64,000 bases of DNA from Alentia gelatinosa (taxonomy: Eukaryota; Annelida; Polychaeta; Phyllodocida; Polynoidae): NCBI GenBank assembly GCA_950022655.1, contig OX465587.1, forward strand, positions 26,415,716 through 26,479,715. Reading direction: 5' to 3'. Both the position numbers and the translations under genes were made by a program. Positions 36,492 through 47,011 of this stretch are shown piece by piece. The notes beneath the pieces are model-generated. The model had not been told where the DNA came from, ran no database searches, and worked only from the letters and a program-made list of their open reading frames with translations. The first letter of the stretch is position 1. Each line of letters starts with the position of its first letter.

Positions 36492-39400
36492 TAATAGCAT
36501 CAGTTTGCCAATTAAAAATCCCTGTACACACACAGCCAGCACTGCATGCTGGGATGGAGGCAGGAATCCCTGTTTCAAGATGGTAGCCCTTAAACAGTCT
36601 TATATTGAGCCTGTGTGTCCTGGCCCTGGCGACAACGGACTGTACTAGAGTCTAATAGGACCTGACCAACTTCTAAGTGAGAGACAGAGGTTGGTTGGCA
36701 ATAAACGATAGGGTGTACACACTGGTCACGAGAGCTATACTACGTTAGTTCTGGTCAGGGTAAATCCATGGCCGCCTTGACCCATGGCACTCTCATAGCA
36801 GAAAACCTGCGCTCTACTCCTACATAAAGGTAGGTTTTAGTATCAATTTATTTAGCTATGAATATTTCTCACTAAGTATATCAGGTTTTAGAGCCTACAT
36901 GGAACAAAACTACTTGGTTTGAGGCGCACTCCTTGTGGGATTTAACGCGACCAACCCCCATATCGTAGCTCTGCGCCGACTGGGGGGTGGTTGCCAAACT
37001 ATAGACTAACATCTATATAAGATTAGTTTCCCTAAAAGCCACCAGGTGTCAGCAGCAAACCACTTTTTAACCATAGACTGCTGCCCCTGAGTGGAGCGGG
37101 AGAGCCCTGCATTCGACGAACTTGTGAACAAGGTGGCTGTGGCTGTTCACACTGCACCGCTAGAGTAACCTATACAGACACTCTTTTTGCGGTACAATAC
37201 ACCGGAGCGGCGCAGTGTGGGGCTGATCTGAATGGGCGCCGTACATTGACCAAGGAGATATCATGGATAGTTTGTACACATAGAGAGTATACTGTCAATG
37301 ATGGAATCAAGCCTTTGATGGCTTTATTCACAGGTATGTTAGTATAGGAATGGCTGAGGTGGGGCAGTGGTCAACATAGTCATAGATCGGCTTATTGTAT
37401 GTGCATTGTGACGCGACGCGGACTTTATTTCTCTCTAAAACAATCCCTAAAAATAAACAAAACACTGTATGTGGAATACAGTGGCTTGAACCGACCTTTA
37501 TCTTAAGAACGACTTTCCCTGAAACACGAAGAAACGCCTTTGCCGCCCACCTGCTGGAGCAGTCACCACTGCCCTCTCGTGGTAACTATCAGAACTAGAT
37601 TGGTGTTGCAAACCACACTTCAGACACGTTTGTGGCGTAATCAAGCAACCAGCGAAAGGTCCTTCATTTTGTAAATTAAGAGGCTCGTCTCAGGAAATGG
37701 AGATAAGAAAACTACAGCATTTAATTATGTTTTGCAGCATGTATCATAGAGAAAAGTTACATTGGAGTATAGAGCTACAAATAAGTAAAGCAAGTTCTAA
37801 TTTTTCTGTTAATTAGTGGGGCGGATATAGTTGATATTTCAGCAGTATTGTGCATTTAATGAAACAAGCTTGAGTTTTGTTACATGGTTAGGGGAACACC
37901 TTAGGAAAACTAGGAGCAAATGGTATGTTCATCATTGATGAATGCGCGTGCAATTATAGATTTAAAAAAAGACAAATCCATTGGGTTACATTCAGTCTAT
38001 GTACCGTATCGTCTTCTGTAACCAATTTGCACCCAGTCAATTTTCTATTTCTGCAACTGCCTGAGTCTAGGATCCAAACATATCAAGCAGCAGTGGGCCT
38101 TGAGGTATTGTGGTCTTGAGTGATTGGTCATGGTCAGGTGGGCATGCCTCCAGGATCCTATGTAATGCAATGCATTGTTTCAGTTGTATGTTAGTCAAAA
38201 CACTGATAGTAAATAAATATGTAGTTTCAACTCAACATTACTGCTTCTCCTTCAATCATCAGAACCCACAACTATTGTGACACCTGAGACACTGGCACCC
38301 TGCTTTCTTTTCCAATATCACAGTGAATACCATACAGATGGTGAAAGGAAGAACAAACCTATATGAATGACCTCAATTGTGTTTAAGATGAACATAAAAA
38401 TATGGAATGATTCATTTATAAATAAAGAAGTTTGTCATATACCAACATGTGGGAAGTGGCCACCTTAGTTCTTCAGCCAAAATTTATATTAATCAGGATA
38501 TTCCTCATGTAGGACTCTTATCTCAACCACCACAAGGCTAATAAAATGTTATTTCTGTATTTTGGAAGGTTGAACCACCTTATTAAACATTTTTAGTCTA
38601 AAAATGTTTGCTTTATTCATTAGATGATAAAAGTATAGGAGTTACAGATACTTGGCAGCACAATAGTATAGATGGCAAGGCTGGCTAATACTACATCTCC
38701 CCTTTTAGGATAGAGTTCTTTTTTACATGTAATTATTGGTAGGCTGAGCTGCATTACCTACAGTGACCGTAATGTTATTATTTCGAGTGTATTGAAATAT
38801 TAGGCTATAATTGACAAGACAACAGCCACCAGTGAGTGTGTATGCTTATCTGTCGGAGCATAGCATTACCAGTTCTGGAAGTTGGTTTATTTAGTCTGAC
38901 TCATTCTAATGGTCAAACAATTGCATATTTTTAAAATATCTCAGCTAATAATGAGACTTTCTTAAGAATTCCATAAGATTTCTTTTCCTCTCAATATTGG
39001 TTCTGTTTTCTCATTGCTACCTGAGATTGGAGCCGCCACCTCACGTTACCCATCTGGGGTAGGAGGAGGAATTGTATAGGTAACTATTTTGTTCCTATCG
39101 ATTTAGTGTTGTTCCGTATATTTATTAAGTTGACGCCAGTGCAGATTCCCACTTTCCATATACTACTTACACGGAAATTCGAACAGGGGTTTGTTTAGCA
39201 CTGTTTTTCTTGTGCTTATACTATCATAACTTTGAAGATTTACCCATAAATTCAGGTCAGATCTCAATATTCAACTAGTTGGTATATGATATAGGGTGTA
39301 AGTAGGTGAACTTATGCCAGAAATGGTAGTTTTATGCCATGTGGTCTCACCTTCCTTGGTTCTCCATGGCCGAGTTGAGCTCAACCCAAGCTATCCTGAT

Positions 39401-41259
39401 TGTGACTTTTCTGTTCTGTTTGAGCAGCTCATTCTTGGTTTCCTATGTGCCAGAATTACTCATAGAAGTCCAGTCGAGTTTATGTGTGTTGTTGAGCTGT
39501 GTTTTGATAAAATACCACATTTGTCACCATATAATAATGTGTGAGGCCAGGGCCCTGTTTTTCAGTCATGACAATCATTACGGGCGACATGTTTCTGCAG
39601 TCAGTGTCCTACAAAGCTAAGAACTTAGAAGATCCAACAAATGTCGTGGGGCTACGGAATGAGATGAGTATGACAGACAAGAGGAAAACACAGTGGCATG
39701 ACAGCCTTGAATCCCGGACTCCACTATCCACAGACCAAGACTCCTAGAATTTTACTTTGTATGCCTGTGTGAAATAGAACCAGATCTATTGTCATTATGA
39801 CAAGTCACTGCTTATTTCGAATGAATTTTCTATTCTTATTTCTAATCAAAAGGAGCTAACAATTTTTGATAAGGAGGTTTAACCTTCCAAAACTCAGGAA
39901 ATAGCATTTTACGAGTCCTGTAATTCGGGTGGTTATGATAAGAGACCTACATGAAGAACTTAGAACTAGATCTTTGTATATTTCAGCTGAAAATCCAAGA
40001 TGGCCACTCCTCACATGTTGGTATATGGAAAAATTCTTTATAAATGAATTATTCCGTCTTAATGTTAATCTTGCACACATTTGAGGTGATTTATATAGGT
40101 TTGTTCCACTCAACTCTTGGGACTTATCTACAATGCTCATGCATCTGAAAATCGTCCTTAGAGGCTGTCCTAACCAAGTACCAAAAATCATGTTTGTTTC
40201 ATCAAACTGCTAAAATATCAGTTATATCTGCCCCGCTACATGAGAATCTCACTCTCATGGCATTTCAGTTTCCATGAATAAGCCTATTAATTTTTTCTCC
40301 ATGTGGGGGGAGAAACTCCAAGCAAATCCTATCGAAAATGTGCCTTTTCCGTATTAGGTAAGAAACAAATACAGGACTGTAGGTGGAGAAAATACAGGTG
40401 GAGTTAAACTGTGGTAATAAGAAGACATGAGACTTGTGTACAACTTATAAATAGTCTTTTTAATTGTTCACGTTCATCGCGGGCACAGTATGAAGCAGTC
40501 GCTGGGCACTTGACACTGCTTCTTTATTATACTACAGAAAAATACAGCATTACTAAAGCTGGAACAATTGTCTGGGGCAGCTTCCAACTGGAAATTAAAA
40601 TTTGTATACGACCTTAATAACATTTCTCAATCGACCAACTATTTATTGACCAATCCATTAACCAATTGTTCATGTCCTGATTGTGAGGTTTGAGAAACAT
40701 TGTCATAAAAACATCACACTTATTGGAAATGAATCTACTTTGTCATTCCTTCAATCTCGTCATTCACGATGGGCTGACATTAGTCCAATAGTCTTTACTA
40801 TATTTCACACTCACACCTGTCATCTTCTCGCCAAGTTTATATAAACCATTCTTGTCCACACTAACTTGTTTCAGAAGAGTTCTAGAGAATTATACAAACA
40901 AAGGAATGCACTCGAACAAAACAAAAGTACATCAAATTGTTTTCTTTAAAATGTCAGCTTCCTGGAGAATGTAACATGCAGTGTTTATTTGTTTGTTTTT
41001 CTTGTAGAACTTGGAAAGGAGTTTTGTGTATTATGACTGACATGATAGACGAATTTACATCATACTTTACTTTCGTCATTCTATTGTCCAAATGTTATAT
41101 ACAGGTTTTAACATATTCCACATTATCATAACAATTGAATTCTCTATGTGTAAAGATCTCATCACTGAGAGATCTCCTGAACAATGTCAGACACAATGCT
41201 ACAGTTGTGTCTTCAGATAATTACATTAAATGTACAGTTTTAATAAATCTACGATCAAC
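36492..41259. other. Large intergenic region, no confident gene
   Basis: Mostly unstructured AT-rich DNA. The one stretch worth noting is the possible terminal exon at 39601-39747, given separately. Other open frames are short and lack coding character. Confidence 0.4.
39601..39747 (+). CDS. Possible orphan terminal exon, 48 codons
   Basis: Following ACATGTTTCTGCAG, a phase-0 frame reads SVSYKAKNLEDPTNVVGL, then NEMSMTDKRKTQWHDSLES, and stops at TAG. The hydrophilic, balanced composition suggests real coding sequence, but no upstream exon was found. The overlapping frame starting at 39366 (MAELSSTQAILIVTF) is hydrophobic and out of phase with it. Confidence 0.25.
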   Translation, partial: SVSYKAKNLEDPTNVVGLRNEMSMTDKRKTQWHDSLESRTPLSTDQDS

Positions 41260-41650
41260 GACATCCCCAAGCTGACAGCAGACATGATCATCCAGTTCTC
41301 ACTCACAAGCTGACTACTGACATGGTTGTCCAGGTCTCACTCACAATTTGACTATAGATATGATCGTGCAGTACTTGTTCATAAGTTGACGACTGACATG
41401 ATTGTCCAGTTCCCGTTCAAAAGCTGACTACAAACATAATCGTCAAGTTCGTATTCACAAGTTGGGTACAGATATAATTGTCCAGTTTTTGTTCACTAGC
41501 TCACTACAGACATGATTTTCCAGTTCCTGTTCACAAGCTGACTACTGACATAATTGTTCAGTTCTCATTCACAAGCTGACCACAGATGTAATAGTCCAAC
41601 TCTCATTCACAAGCTGACTGCAGATATAATCATCCAGTTCTCACTCACAT
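41260..41650 (+). repeat. About 39-bp minisatellite downstream of VPS29
   Basis: Nine to ten degenerate units containing TTCACAAGCTGACTACAGAC and ATGATTGTCCAGTTC. They lie beyond the VPS29 terminal-exon array. Confidence 0.85.
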
Positions 41651-41654
41651 CCCC

Positions 41655-42025
41655 TCTTCTTGTACTCCATTTACTCCAATTTGATGTTGTACCTGTCTAG
41701 CTGGTTTTCCAATGTCAGTTCTTGTACTCTATCCACTCTAGTTTGATGTCGTTTCCACTTAGCGGGCTTTCTCATGTCAGTTCTTGTACTCTATCCACTC
41801 CAGTTTGATGTCGTTTCCACTTAGCGGGCTTTCTCATGTCAGTTCTAGTACGCTATCCACTCTACTTTGATGCCGTCTCTGCTTAATTTGCTTGCTCATG
41901 TTAGTTCTTCTTGTACTCTATCCAGTCTCCTTTGATGTCTTCTGCACTTAGCTGGCTTTCACATGTCAGTTCTTGTACTCTATCTGCTATTTTGATGTCG
42001 TCTTCGCTTAGCTGGCTTTCTCATG
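41655..42025 (-). repeat. Array of degenerate copies of the VPS29 terminal coding exon
   Basis: Six units of about 60 bp, each a diverged copy of the final VPS29 codons, stop and following bases. On the plus strand: TCAGTTCTTGTACTCTATCC, then TTTGATGTCGTTTCCACTTA, then GCTGGCTTTCTCATG. The real copy (42026-42090) matches the conserved VPS29 C-terminus; the others carry substitutions and small deletions. Confidence 0.92.
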
Positions 42026-45000
42026 TCAGTTCTTCTTGTACTCTATCCGCTCTACTTTGACGTCGTCTCCACTTAGCTGGTAGACGTAGGCCACCACAGT
42101 GGACTGCTGAATGTCGAGCAGCACGAATGATGGGATGATGCTACTGAAAATACAACACATCACTAAGTATATGCAATAATAACAATAAATTACAATTAAA
42201 AAAAAAGTGTTTAACCTTACCAGGGATACCAGTCAATTATAGAATTTTTTTGGGGAATTTCTCATATCCCGCCGAGCTCCAAATTTATCTATGAATATGA
42301 TGAAAATTATGTGCACAGTTAAGGATGAGATTACAGAATTGGTTGTTGGTCTGTTTGACTTAAGGTCCCAGGTGACCCTGAGGGTATATAGGGTTTATTT
42401 CAAGGTTCAGTTTTTCTCAGGAGTCTTTAGTCACTAGTAATTGAAAATATGAGATGAATTCGGGCAAAAATCCGACCCTACACATATTTCCCACCCCACA
42501 TAGACATGGTGTGAGAAGGACTGGCCTTTGATAATAATAGGTAAACTGTTTGAGGAGATATTTGAAGACTTGAGTCTTGAAATATGCAGAGTACCTGTCA
42601 AGTGCATTGTAGGCGCCGGTGGCCGAGCCCGGGTTGATGTAGAATTTACTCTCATGCTCGAAGGCTTCAAACTTGTGTGTGTGACCCGTGATGAGAATGT
42701 CAACATCCAGCTGACGCTGAATCAAAGCGAGGCTCTCTGTGTCTCCCCATGGCACCACCTGGTGGCCGTGACATAAACCGATCCGGAACTGGCCAACAGT
42801 GACCACCTTCTGCTCCGGATAGTTCATGTTCTGTGGACAGAAAAGGCAGAAAGGTAATTTGTAACGAGAAGTAAAATTAACTGATACGGAACTGGCCCAC
42901 AGCAACCACCTTCTGTTCTGGGTTGTTCATGTTCTATGGCCAGAGAGGACAGAAAGGTAATTTGTAATGAGAAATACAATAAACCGATTCGGAACTGATG
43001 CACAGCGACCATATTCTCCTCCATGTAGTTCATGTTATGTGGCAAGAGAACACAAAAAGGTAATTAATAAAGAGAAGTAAAATAAACCGGTTTGAAAGTG
43101 TCATACACATACAACGACAATCTGTCTAGTGTAAATATTCCTTACTTCACATAACAGGCTTTTAAAACATGACTGAATAATTTCTGGAATTACTTTACGG
43201 TTTTCAGATTGACTGCTGGTCATGAAATGGGAATCTCACCTCGTCAAAGTCGCCGCGGACCACGTGCACATCACTGGCCAGTGTCTTGAGGTAATCAAAC
43301 GAATCCTTCGTACAGAGGTTACCTGTACAGAGGATGTGCTGGATTTTCCCAGGCACTAGCAGCTTCTTGAACTTGGCGGGCAGCGAACTGCTGCGGTGAG
43401 GGATGTGCAGATCACCGAGCACGAGCACCAACTGAAAACAGGATAATAAACATCAGTCAGCTACAATAATGTATTGATGTACACAGAGATAAAACATGTC
43501 ATCTCACATAAGACATGTCAGCTATCCCACTGTATGGCTATAGACCGAGATAAAAACATGCTGTCACTCGTCATCTCACAGAAAACATTAGTATAAAGCC
43601 ACTACATAGTACCGTCATTGGGGGTTACTTGAGACATGTGGGGTAACTTGAGACAAAATGTATTATTCATCACTTTAAACCTTTATTGAGGTGGCACCTT
43701 AATAACAATACAAAAATCATAACCCCTTTAATAAATATATGTGACCTAAAACGTAATTAAAATTTGGAAGATGAGATGAGCTCATTATTTTTGCATGTGA
43801 CATGAGCTTAAAATCAGGTTGTTTCCCCCAACAATTTCAAGGATACCAGAGAGTGTTCTTCTTGACTATTTTGCCATGAAGGCAGATACAGACTTATATA
43901 TCCAGGAATGTTTAAAAACTCTATGGGAATATAAATTAAGTAATTTTGTTTAATCTGAATCTACTGGTTCTAATTGATTCATTGATTAACGAAGAATAGA
44001 GGTGCATTGGAGTAACTTGAGACGGATGTGGGGTAACTTGAGACATTGACAATTTGTGTCGTTTTTTAAATGTAACATCATTTTTTATACGTTTTTACAT
44101 AAATATATACAAAAGTGGCCGGGAGACTGGTTAGTTGAACTATAGCTTTAGAATCAGACTACTCAAGGGCTGCATTTGCCTTATATCTAAGAGAAATCTG
44201 CTTTGTGTCAAAATGGGACAAAAAATCTACTTCAAGCAGCCATAGTGAAAATATCATGGTACAAACTCTAATTATCATTGCCCTCTGATTATTGAGTACA
44301 GAATGAGCTTTTATTTAGTTCTTCATTTGTGTTGATACTCCCATCAGAGACCAAAATATGTTTAAAAATGTGAAAATTAAGCTGTGTAACAAAAATATGA
44401 AAAATAGGTTATAAATATCAAAGTAACTGTCTATTGAGAAGAGTGCACTAATTTTTAATATTTAAACAGAAAGGAAAATAAAATTTGTAACAACTGTGAT
44501 TGGGAGGTACTATTGTACCAGTCTTGTAATTTTGTTTGAATATCCAAGTAAAATAAAGAATTCATGATAAAAATTGTATGAAAAAAAGTATTGGATATCG
44601 TGTTTTATCAATTATGATAATGATAGCAGTTTTGCAAGCTATTTCACCTATGTCTCAAGTTACCCCGAATGTGGGGTAACTTGAGACAATTTATTATCAA
44701 CTATATATTTTTTGTTTAATAATCTGCATTTTAAAACTAGGTTAAAAATTGTGTTGGACCAACGGCAAAAAACAATGCTTTTTACAGTTTGCATCAATCT
44801 AAAAAATCTGCAAAGTTATTTTAGAAAAATTAAAAAAAGTGTCTCAAGTTACCCCCAATGACGGTACAGTTATAAACTGAGATAAATGCTGATTCCATTA
44901 ACACACAAGATGTACCGAGATTAGTCCTGATTTGGTTGTCTTGCTAAATTGGGCTAGGTTTGGATAATCATGTGCCTATTTTTCGCGATGTTTCTTGAGG

Positions 45001-46660
45001 TGTCGCGGTGGTGGAGCACCAAAATAGACCATTGACACCGCACACTCTGTATTGTGACATAGGAGATACAACATATTCCGACACTGCAAGATGTAACAAG
45101 ATACACCAAGACATACCACATCAAATCCATCATGTTGGTGGAACCAGCCCTATAAAACACCTTGCCACTCGTATTCTCACATAAAACATCAGTCAGCTGT
45201 CACAATGTACAGTTACAGAGTAACAACGTTTTCTCTTCAAACATCATGACATAAATATCAGCACCTCACTCACAAAGTTAACAAATAACCGCTCTGAATA
45301 TTAGGAGAAATATAACTAAAGCGAGTGGTCCACGAGATAGGCGTTGAACAGGCGTTAAGGTGGCCTGCCGCCGGCCATTCTACCCGGCATCGGGTGACCG
45401 GCCGGCTGAAAGTGTAGAAATTGTTAGAACTCTTCCACTGAACCACCTTATTCTAGCCGGCCGACAACCACATTTGGCCCATGCGGGCTCCTAGCGAACT
45501 CTTCCACTAAGTCAGGCTGTTGACCAGTGCTGGCTGTGCGATTGAACGGCCACACTGTCTAGTGGACATTGGCCGCATGAAAGTGCTAAGGAAGTTCCCG
45601 TTCAATCAATAGGAGATGCATCGATTGTGATTCGGGTTTGTGGCTTGTGGGTATTGCCCGGTTAACATTTCCGTTGCAGTGGAGGCAGGGAGTGGTCAAC
45701 GGTAGATGCTTACCCAGGACAGCTGGCAAGAGCTATTTAATCAGCCTTTGCCGGCGATCCTTTCCCGGAGGTACTGTAAAATTTAGAGTGGATATTTGAA
45801 AATAAAATTTACGCCATGCTGCCAACCAGCTCGGTGGAGGAGTGGGATTTGTATCAATACGTGGTATTTGCAGCTGACTGCTGCTTCACAGGCTGCCAGT
45901 GGGCCTTCCCCAAGTGGTGGCGGCAGTGGGATTCTCTACACGCATCAATGACGGTCAGGGACTGGGGACACTTTCAGCATTATTCCATCAAGCTGATCGT
46001 CTCCAATCTGTCGTATGGACCCTGGCTGGGGCTAGTGCCTGGTTGGTGGAACACAGGAACCCTTCCCCTAGCTCTCCAAACCAGATACCCACCACTACTG
46101 GCACTACTACTACAATGTTACACTCAAGCAAAATCAGTAGGATGTCCCTACGAATCTCTTTAATTTAAGAAATAAACAAACATCTAGTTGTGTTTAATCA
46201 TATTGCAGGATGAGTAGGTAGAGTACACTATACTATAGGATAGAGTAAACATCCTAGTAATTTAAATAAAGCAGCATTTGTACCATCCTAATCGGTAAAA
46301 CATTGATAAAGCTAAAATAAAAGTACAGACCAGGGCTTTGACAAGAATGCTTATGCCATATTCTACGCCGAGGATAATCTAACATCATGGAGACCTGAAA
46401 ACTAGCGCCACAATAATAATCTGACAGCAATGGTGTAAAACTGTAATAATCATATGTTGGGGGCGGAACCGATGAGACCCCTTTCCCAACCATTCAATTA
46501 AATCTATTTTTATCTAAACGAATTCCCCATCCTAAATTTTCAGCTGAACCCCTAGGTGGTAACAAGCCCATGCTTCCTCTAAGCTGATCACATGTTTTCT
46601 TCTTTATAACTCTGATTTTCCTGTGTATAAAGTGGAAATTGAGACTGTCAAACTCACCAT
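42026..46660 (-). CDS. VPS29: VPS29, retromer subunit, 4 exons, 182 aa
   Basis: Exons: 46660-46658 (the ATG alone, AAAATG|GTGAGT), 43431-43240, 42830-42595, 42143-42026. Phases agree and the 182-aa length equals human VPS29. Sequence landmarks: [13 protein letters not shown], then [56 protein letters not shown] and [13 protein letters not shown] at the C-terminus. VPS29 has a metallophosphoesterase fold but acts as a scaffold that binds VPS35 in the endosomal retromer complex, which recycles cargo from endosomes to Golgi or plasma membrane. The gene is head to head with RAD9. Its terminal exon and its third exon's acceptor are both flanked by degenerate tandem copies of themselves, yet the real exons are intact. 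Confidence 0.96.
42340..42540 (-). mobile_element. Partial SINE copy in the last VPS29 intron
   Basis: It shares CACATAGACATGGTGTGAGA and AAGGACTGGCCTTTGATA with the SINE at 35862 in the same orientation, plus the tail-side GGTTGTTGGTCTGTTTGACT-like end. The tRNA-like 5' part is missing. Confidence 0.65.
42775..43060 (-). repeat. Triplicated VPS29 exon 3 acceptor region
   Basis: The acceptor and first 60 or so bases of exon 3 recur twice in the upstream intron (about 42885-42960 and 42970-43060). Each copy shows GTTCATGTT, then GACCACCTTCTGCTCC-like sequence and CGGAACTGG-like sequence on the plus strand. The nearer copy keeps an AG acceptor (CCATAG|AACATGAAC); the farther one has lost it. 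Confidence 0.88.
43610..44866. mobile_element. Non-autonomous DNA transposon with inverted termini, 1.26 kb
   Basis: The left end TACCGTCATTGGGGGTTACT and the right end AGTTACCCCCAATGACGGTA are inverted repeats extending through TTGAGACA, flanked by TA. Internal copies of GGGGTAACTTGAGACA occur near 43640, 44030 and 44670. The AT-rich body has no open frame. It sits in VPS29 intron 1. The superfamily is unassigned; TA flanks fit Tc1/mariner-like targets. Confidence 0.85.
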
Positions 46661-47011
46661 TTTGCAAGCTTCTCTTATTTTCACTCAGGGCGGCGCCGAC
46701 TGGTCTCCCGTCCGTTCAGACTGATCCACCTTTACGCGAGGCGAGGCACCAGGCGGGCCCGACCCTCCGTCACCGCCGTGGGCCTTTACAACAATACACC
46801 TCATTGGATGCTTATTACGAGGCTCTCAATGCTTTACACGTACTTCCGCCTGTGGTCCCGTCCAATCAGCGGCTCTCTTCTTTCTATTATGGCAATGTGT
46901 TTACAATGGCGCCGCTCTCGAAAGAGGAGTGAGTGGGTTTCATCAGGTATCTGATGAACTTACTGTTTATTAATTAAGTTTTAGGAGACAGGAGTACAAA
47001 CAAAACCAACA
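46661..47011. promoter_or_regulatory. Bidirectional VPS29/RAD9 promoter
   Basis: The two ATGs are 351 bp apart on opposite strands. The interval is locally GC-rich and contains a CCAAT box at 46862, an inverted CCAAT (ATTGG) at about 46803, an ETS-like ACTTCCG at 46842-46848 and an ATGGCGCC sequence near 46906. No TATA box is evident. An open frame across it (46639-46932) is most likely chance, given the GC content. Confidence 0.6.

Noticed and set aside
45816..46168. Two overlapping plus frames of 89-115 codons upstream of VPS29
   Set aside because: They have no recognisable domain or splice partner and sit in VPS29 intron 1; coding status is not supported.
46639..46932. 97-codon frame between VPS29 and RAD9
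   Set aside because: It covers the shared GC-rich promoter and antisense start exon of VPS29; chance opening is more likely.
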